A stretch of DNA of 60,634 nt from positions 1 to 60,634 of the forward strand of contig CAZBNJ010000005.1 in NCBI GenBank assembly GCA_964493515.1, given 5' to 3'. Source of the DNA: CANRIN01 sp964493515 (GTDB lineage: Bacteria > Bacillota > Clostridia > Oscillospirales > JAAYOS01). This document shows positions 57,124-60,634 of the stretch, one piece after another (the first letter of the stretch is position 1; each line of letters opens with the position of its first letter). The translations under genes and the position numbers were made by a program. The notes under the pieces are model-generated. The model was not told the origin of the DNA. It was given only the letters and a program-made list of their open reading frames with translations, and did no database searches.

Positions 57124-57714
57124 GTGGACTATTCACGCGAAAAACTTATTGATATCTGGCAGCGCGCCGTGCCCGGAACGCCGCCGCCCGAGGTGTTCGA
57201 CACGCTTTTGTATCCGAACGCCGAGGCGGATGGCTCGTCGGACGGCGCGCCGCTTTCATCCTCAGAGGACGCTGCAGCCAACCGTGCACCGTCTGTCGAC
57301 GCGTCGGCGCTTGCCACCGCGCCGAACCCAACATCGGCGTGCGCCCGACTTTGCTCCGCCGTGGACGGCGAGCTGTGCCTGTTCGCCATCTACCGAACGC
57401 TCGCGAAATACGCGCGGTCGCGGCGAATGCGCGGCCTTGCGCGCGAGTTCGACCGACTGTCCGCCGATGCCTACGCGTCCGCCCGTACCGTCGCCGTCGA
57501 GTGCTATCTGACCTGCGGCGAGTACCGTTTCAACGAACCCGAAGCCCCACGGCTGGACAGCCTCCGCGACGGCATACGCAAGGCGCGGACGCTTGAGCGC
57601 TCGCTCGCGAAGCTCTACGCCGAGTTCGGGTCGGAGTTCGGCGGCGACGCGCTGATGCGGATATGCTCGGCGCACTCGACAAAGCTGCGCGAGCTGCTCG
57701 CGGCAAACCTGTAA
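57124..57714 (+). CDS. Ferritin-like helical protein
   Basis: A 196-residue protein. A variable N-terminal region of about 75 residues, low in complexity (Ala, Ser, Asp), is followed by a four-helix pattern. It includes VDGELCLFAIYRTLAKYARSRRMRGLAREFDRLSADAYASARTVAVECYLTCGEYRF, which resembles ferritin-like or rubrerythrin-like domains with E and Y positions at helix ends. Metal ligands are not all evident (few E-x-x-H), so it may be non-catalytic. GTG 57124 follows GGAGGG. It lies 62 bases after lexA with no promoter or terminator seen between, so it may be SOS co-regulated. Confidence 0.65.
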   Translation: MDYSREKLIDIWQRAVPGTPPPEVFDTLLYPNAEADGSSDGAPLSSSEDAAANRAPSVDASALATAPNPTSACARLCSAVDGELCLFAIYRTLAKYARSRRMRGLAREFDRLSADAYASARTVAVECYLTCGEYRFNEPEAPRLDSLRDGIRKARTLERSLAKLYAEFGSEFGGDALMRICSAHSTKLRELLAANL

Positions 57715-57717
57715 CAA

Positions 57718-57745
57718 AAAAACACCGCACACGCGGTGTTTTTTC
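57718..57745. terminator. Bidirectional terminator between the ferritin-like and ECF genes
   Basis: AACACCGC and GCGGTGTT arms with an ACAC loop, A and T tracts on either side. Confidence 0.92.
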
Positions 57746-57765
57746 ATGTTTTCGTTCGCCGATGC

Positions 57766-58299
57766 TCACTTTTTGGGGAACAGTTTTGCCCTGTCCAGCG
57801 CAATGACGATCGCCGGCACGAGCACTATCTGCACTATTATTCCGGGTATCGATCCGGTTATCGCGCCCGCGACAAACGCCGACATTCCGAACGGCGAGCC
57901 ACCGATGCCGAGAAGTATCGCCTGCGCAATGCCCCACACCACGCGTCCGAGTATCATCGCGCAGATGAGCGAAACGTACACATACGGCAGCTTTTTCGGC
58001 AGCTTCGCGTAGAGAAGTCCGCTGAAAAGTCCATAAGCCGCAAGCTCGAACGACATAGCCACCGCTGTCGGATAGAGGTACGGCATACCGAACATCAGGC
58101 TGCGGGTCACCGGCGCGATAAGTCCGACCGCCAGCGCGTACCACGGTCCCGCGATAAATCCGCAGAGCAGCGCGGGCAGGTGCATCGGGCTGAGCGCCAC
58201 GCCTATCTGCGGTATCTGTCCGGTCAGGAAGGGCAGCACATAGCACAGCACCAGGCATACCGCCGCCGTCACCATTCTTTTGATACTATCTCTGTTCAT
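57766..58299 (-). CDS. ECF transporter S component (substrate unassigned)
   Basis: A 177-residue integral membrane protein with about six helices: substrate-binding subunit of an energy-coupling factor vitamin importer. Features include the N-terminal A-rich helix TAAVCLVLCYVLPFLTG, GVALSPMHLPALLCGFIAGPWYALAVGLIAPVTRSLMFG and a final hydrophobic helix. It resembles the generic S-component family used for pantothenate or related vitamins, but I cannot assign the ligand. AAGGAGACG precedes the ATG. The EcfAAT module is not in the window. Its promoter is the second copy of the module seen at 32091. Confidence 0.85.
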   Translation of the reverse strand: MNRDSIKRMVTAAVCLVLCYVLPFLTGQIPQIGVALSPMHLPALLCGFIAGPWYALAVGLIAPVTRSLMFGMPYLYPTAVAMSFELAAYGLFSGLLYAKLPKKLPYVYVSLICAMILGRVVWGIAQAILLGIGGSPFGMSAFVAGAITGSIPGIIVQIVLVPAIVIALDRAKLFPKK

Positions 58300-58349
58300 T
58301 TTTTGCGTCTCCTTCTGAAAATTTGTTGTCTTGCCAACAATCCGCTGTA

Positions 58350-58420
58350 ATTATACCGCCGGTTCGCACGATACGCAAATACCTGTTCGCTATATCGGGC
58401 ATGCTTTATGGGCATGAAAA
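58350..58420 (-). promoter_or_regulatory. Promoter module B, copy of the 32091-32162 module
   Basis: On minus, TTGCGT (58373-58378), 17 bases, TATAAT (58350-58355). See 32091. Both copies lie immediately after a terminator of the upstream gene, and both drive a minus-strand gene. Confidence 0.7.
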
Positions 58421-58446
58421 GACCGCAGTCCGGCTGCTCTCCGGTC
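58416..58446 (-). terminator. Terminator after the uridine-kinase-like gene
   Basis: GACCG (58421-58425) and CGGTC (58442-58446), with an inner CCGG pairing, followed by TTTTC on minus. It overlaps the stop codon. Confidence 0.65.
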
Positions 58447-59539
58447 AGTCCTGTCTCAGTCTCATCTCGATGTCTGCGGCGGCAAGCAGGAACTCGCACT
58501 GTCGCTGCACCTGCGTCGCCTCTATGTACGCGTTTTCCATCGGTATCCACTTGTTAAAGAAGTTCTCCGCCATGTCGCCGTTCCGCTCGATTATCCGCTC
58601 GCGCTGTGTCTGCGGCGACACGCGCAGGAACACCGTGTCGTTGTAGTAGCGGCGCAGCTCGGGGTGCATACAGTAGCTTCCCTCCACTACCACCAGCTTT
58701 CCGACGCTTACCGTCCGCGGCTCGCAGAGCGTCATGCTGTGGCAGTCGAACGGGCGGAAGGTTATCTCCTCCGCGCCGGACGCGAGCGGCTCGAGTATCT
58801 CGTCGCGCAGACGCTCACGGTCGAGGTTTCCGCCCGGCTGACGCAGGCGTTCCGGCGTGCGCTGTTCGGCGCGGGGGAAGTAGTCGTCGGCGTGGAACAC
58901 CGCGCAGCCGTACAGCTCCTCGAGTATCCGCGAAAGCGAGCTTTTGCCCGCGCCGGACATTCCGTCAATGGCGAGTATCGTGCGCTTTCCCTCCCGAAGT
59001 CTGCCGTCCAGTCGGCAAAGGAGCGGCAGCAGCGCCGCCATCTGTCCCGCTATCACGCGATAGGTCGGCGCGTACTTCTCGCGGAAGCGCTCGCTGTGGT
59101 GGCATATCGGGTATCCGTCCGCGCGCCAGCGGTCGATGTGCTCGCGCGCCTCATCGGCAGAAAAGCCGAGCTTTCCCTCGCCCGCAAGCCGCACTATCGC
59201 CTCCGTGCCCGCCTCCAGCTCCACGCGGTCGCCGGTCTCCATCTTTGTCGAGAGCAGCAGCATCCGTGTCAGCGTGCGCACCGACAGTCCCGAGCACTTG
59301 AGCGCGCCGAGGTGCAGTCGGAAGAAACGCCCGCCCAGCAGCTCCACAAGCTCGGTCGAGGACGTGGGCAGCACCGAGGCAAGCTCCTGCCTTATATACG
59401 CCTCCGCCGCGCCCTCGTCGTCTATCAGGTGTCCCGGACCGAGCACCTCCTGAAACACCGCCTTGCACGCGTCCTGCGGCGTGAATTCGGAATATCTCCT
59501 TGCCTGATCCAGGATAAGATTTTCAAAGCTGCGCATCAT
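58445..59539 (-). CDS. Uridine kinase-like P-loop protein with an N-terminal partner domain
   Basis: A 364-residue protein. The C-terminal half (from about 185) is a P-loop kinase: TILAIDGMSGAGKSSLSRIL, then HADDYFPRAEQR, the DCHSM segment, VVVEGSYCMHPELRRYYNDTVFLRVSPQTQRERIIERNG. These are hallmarks of uridine and related kinases. The N-terminal half (1-180), with ACKAVFQEVLGPGHLIDDEGAAEAYIRQEL and LLGGRFFRLHLGALKCSGL, occurs fused to such kinases in clostridia and I know no function for it. The phosphoryl acceptor is not certain. Confidence 0.83.
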   Translation of the reverse strand: MMRSFENLILDQARRYSEFTPQDACKAVFQEVLGPGHLIDDEGAAEAYIRQELASVLPTSSTELVELLGGRFFRLHLGALKCSGLSVRTLTRMLLLSTKMETGDRVELEAGTEAIVRLAGEGKLGFSADEAREHIDRWRADGYPICHHSERFREKYAPTYRVIAGQMAALLPLLCRLDGRLREGKRTILAIDGMSGAGKSSLSRILEELYGCAVFHADDYFPRAEQRTPERLRQPGGNLDRERLRDEILEPLASGAEEITFRPFDCHSMTLCEPRTVSVGKLVVVEGSYCMHPELRRYYNDTVFLRVSPQTQRERIIERNGDMAENFFNKWIPMENAYIEATQVQRQCEFLLAAADIEMRLRQD

Positions 59540-59551
59540 AATCCTCCTTAA

Positions 59552-60634
59552 TCACCAAGTTTTAGTCAGTTCGATATTGTAGTCCACCGCGTAGGGATTA
59601 TCCACGCGGCTCTTCAGATCCTCGTATATCCCGCGGCGCTCGTCGCTCGACTCCTCCGCCCAGTATTCGTAGCCGCGCAGATAGCTGTCCACCAGCTCGT
59701 CCCACGAGCCGAACATCGACTGGAGCGTCCTTGCTATTTCGAGCGAGCCGTCCAGCGCCTCCTGCTCGGTGTAGTACCCCGCAATGTAGTAGAAGCTGAG
59801 CAGATTCAGCGCGCGGCAGTAGTCCCACGCGTCTATCGCGGTCGAGCCGTAGTCCTCGTACATCTCATACCACTCGGCGTACCTCGCCGCCGTCTCCTCG
59901 TCCGCGTCGGTCAGTATCGCCAGGAAGGTGACACGGTCGTCCAGCTCGCTAAGCCCAATGCTCTCGAGATACTCCATATCCTTCGCGAATTTGGCGCGAT
60001 GGCCCTCCTCAAGTATCCATTCGAGCGTATCCTCCGCGCTCTGTCGGTCGGTCACGTCCCACCACTCCGAAAGCGAGATCTGCTCCAGCTCGCGGTTTGC
60101 GTCGTTCGCGATCGCTCCGGCGAATATGTTGTAGCCCCAGCCGTTCACCTCGGTGAGTATCGCGTAGGACGCGTTTATCCAGCGCACGGTGTCGGTAAGC
60201 TCGACCGTGGTCGTGTTCTCCACCTCCGGCGCGTCCTCGCTGAAGGTCGCGCAGTATGTGCGGTAGTTGTCCATCTTCTCCTCGTTCCAGTTAAGCGCAA
60301 AGAAGACTATCGCATAGAAGGCGTAGTCGCTCTGACCGTACACAAAGCATCCCTCGTAGTTCAGTCCGGACGCCGTTATCTTGCCCTGATACGCGCAGAC
60401 GTCCGACAGTCCGGGCATCTCAAAGCCGTCCACCGGGTCGGAGCTTTCCACGCCGTAGCTCTCCTCCGTCGACGCGCGCAGCATTTCCAGGCTGCTTCCG
60501 ACGACCACGGTGTTCTTCGGTATCTGAAAGATAAGCGCAAGCTCGGTGCCAAGGATGTTGGACACGCTCAGCATATCGGTCGTGCTGTCCTCGTCCTGCA
60601 CCCATTTTGCGCTCATGCTTATCGTGTAGCTGCC
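59552..60634 (-). CDS. DUF1266-domain protein, 5' part outside the window
   Basis: The gene runs off the end of the window: 360 residues are visible and the frame stays open to base 60634, with the first visible residues GSYTISMSAKW. The upstream part (about 1-120) looks like a mixed domain seen in DUF1266 proteins. The C-terminal half holds the DUF1266 pattern: INASYAILTEVNGWGYNIFAGAI, then AWDYCRALNLLSFYYIAGYYTEQEALDGSLEIARTLQSMFGSWDELVDSYLRGYEYWAEE. Function unknown; the family is often found near peptidoglycan or phage-defence genes, but nothing here supports that. It is 12 bases upstream of the uridine-kinase-like gene. Confidence 0.8.
   Translation of the reverse strand, partial: GSYTISMSAKWVQDEDSTTDMLSVSNILGTELALIFQIPKNTVVVGSSLEMLRASTEESYGVESSDPVDGFEMPGLSDVCAYQGKITASGLNYEGCFVYGQSDYAFYAIVFFALNWNEEKMDNYRTYCATFSEDAPEVENTTTVELTDTVRWINASYAILTEVNGWGYNIFAGAIANDANRELEQISLSEWWDVTDRQSAEDTLEWILEEGHRAKFAKDMEYLESIGLSELDDRVTFLAILTDADEETAARYAEWYEMYEDYGSTAIDAWDYCRALNLLSFYYIAGYYTEQEALDGSLEIARTLQSMFGSWDELVDSYLRGYEYWAEESSDERRGIYEDLKSRVDNPYAVDYNIELTKTW

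Noticed and set aside
1..60634. CRISPR arrays, prophage, insertion sequences and rRNA.
   Set aside because: No direct-repeat arrays, integrase, phage structural genes, transposase genes or rRNA motifs were seen. The only repeats are the 87-bp coding units, the promoter module and short operator dyads.

Overview
The window looks like chromosomal DNA of a fairly GC-rich, spore-forming member of the Clostridia (Firmicutes). The evidence is a large Gram-positive-type SRP RNA in front of dnaX, a T-box leader, a CsoR copper switch, a LexA box of the Bacillus/Clostridium type, an S-layer-homology protein, a GerA-type germination operon, and near-universal GGAGG ribosome binding sites with TTGACA/TATAAT promoters. 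A gut or rumen Oscillospirales-like host is a guess. I see no phage, transposon, CRISPR array or rRNA. The window is densely packed and carries core genes mixed with transport and stress genes.

Layout. 1-3035: SRP RNA, dnaX, ybaB, recR. 3066-3520: a small XRE regulator, paired operators and a divergent candidate small RNA. 3513-7019 (minus): ylxM-ffh-rpsP-khpA-rimM-trmD. 7131-10738: a membrane-anchored unknown, then a MarR regulator with a GH3 glycosidase. 10864-17704: a degenerate S41 lipoprotein, copA-csoR, feoA-feoB. 17751-24985 (minus): an ARE-type ABC-F gene behind a ribosome-sensing leader, an SLH protein, and the polyamine operon potABC with an MBL hydrolase between potC and potD. 25211-30894: an RluD-like synthase, yceD-rpmF, a DUF512 radical SAM protein, der, plsY, mscL. 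30957-36726: a ferredoxin-type aldo/keto reductase, a domain-permuted GH3, a PatB-like lyase with an ACT protein. 36807-43790 (minus): a MacB-like exporter, GNAT, UDP-sugar dehydrogenase, nitroreductase, and a ParB-like/BMP fusion. 44135-48432: rpmB, an acyl-CoA synthetase under a T-box, an acyl-ACP thioesterase, a flavin-binding protein, an unknown gene, tRNA-Pro. 48628-50538: an HTH protein with exact 29-residue repeats. 50599-56282 (minus): a parvulin lipoprotein and a germination operon. 56468-60634: lexA, a ferritin-like protein, an ECF S component, a uridine-kinase-like protein and a DUF1266 protein cut by the window edge.

The most unusual points are regulatory. A T-box with a probable leucine specifier (CUC) controls an acyl-CoA synthetase instead of an amino-acid gene, which suggests starvation-induced activation of a branched-chain acid such as isovalerate for leucine synthesis. 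An XRE regulator shares its operators with a divergent RNA carrying CCUCC (anti-Shine-Dalgarno) loops. The ABC-F gene has a five-codon leader peptide and an attenuator. copA appears to encode a separate CopZ-like chaperone from an internal start. Two unlinked minus-strand genes share a promoter module of about 72 bp. All functions are assigned by reading motifs; no database search was possible.
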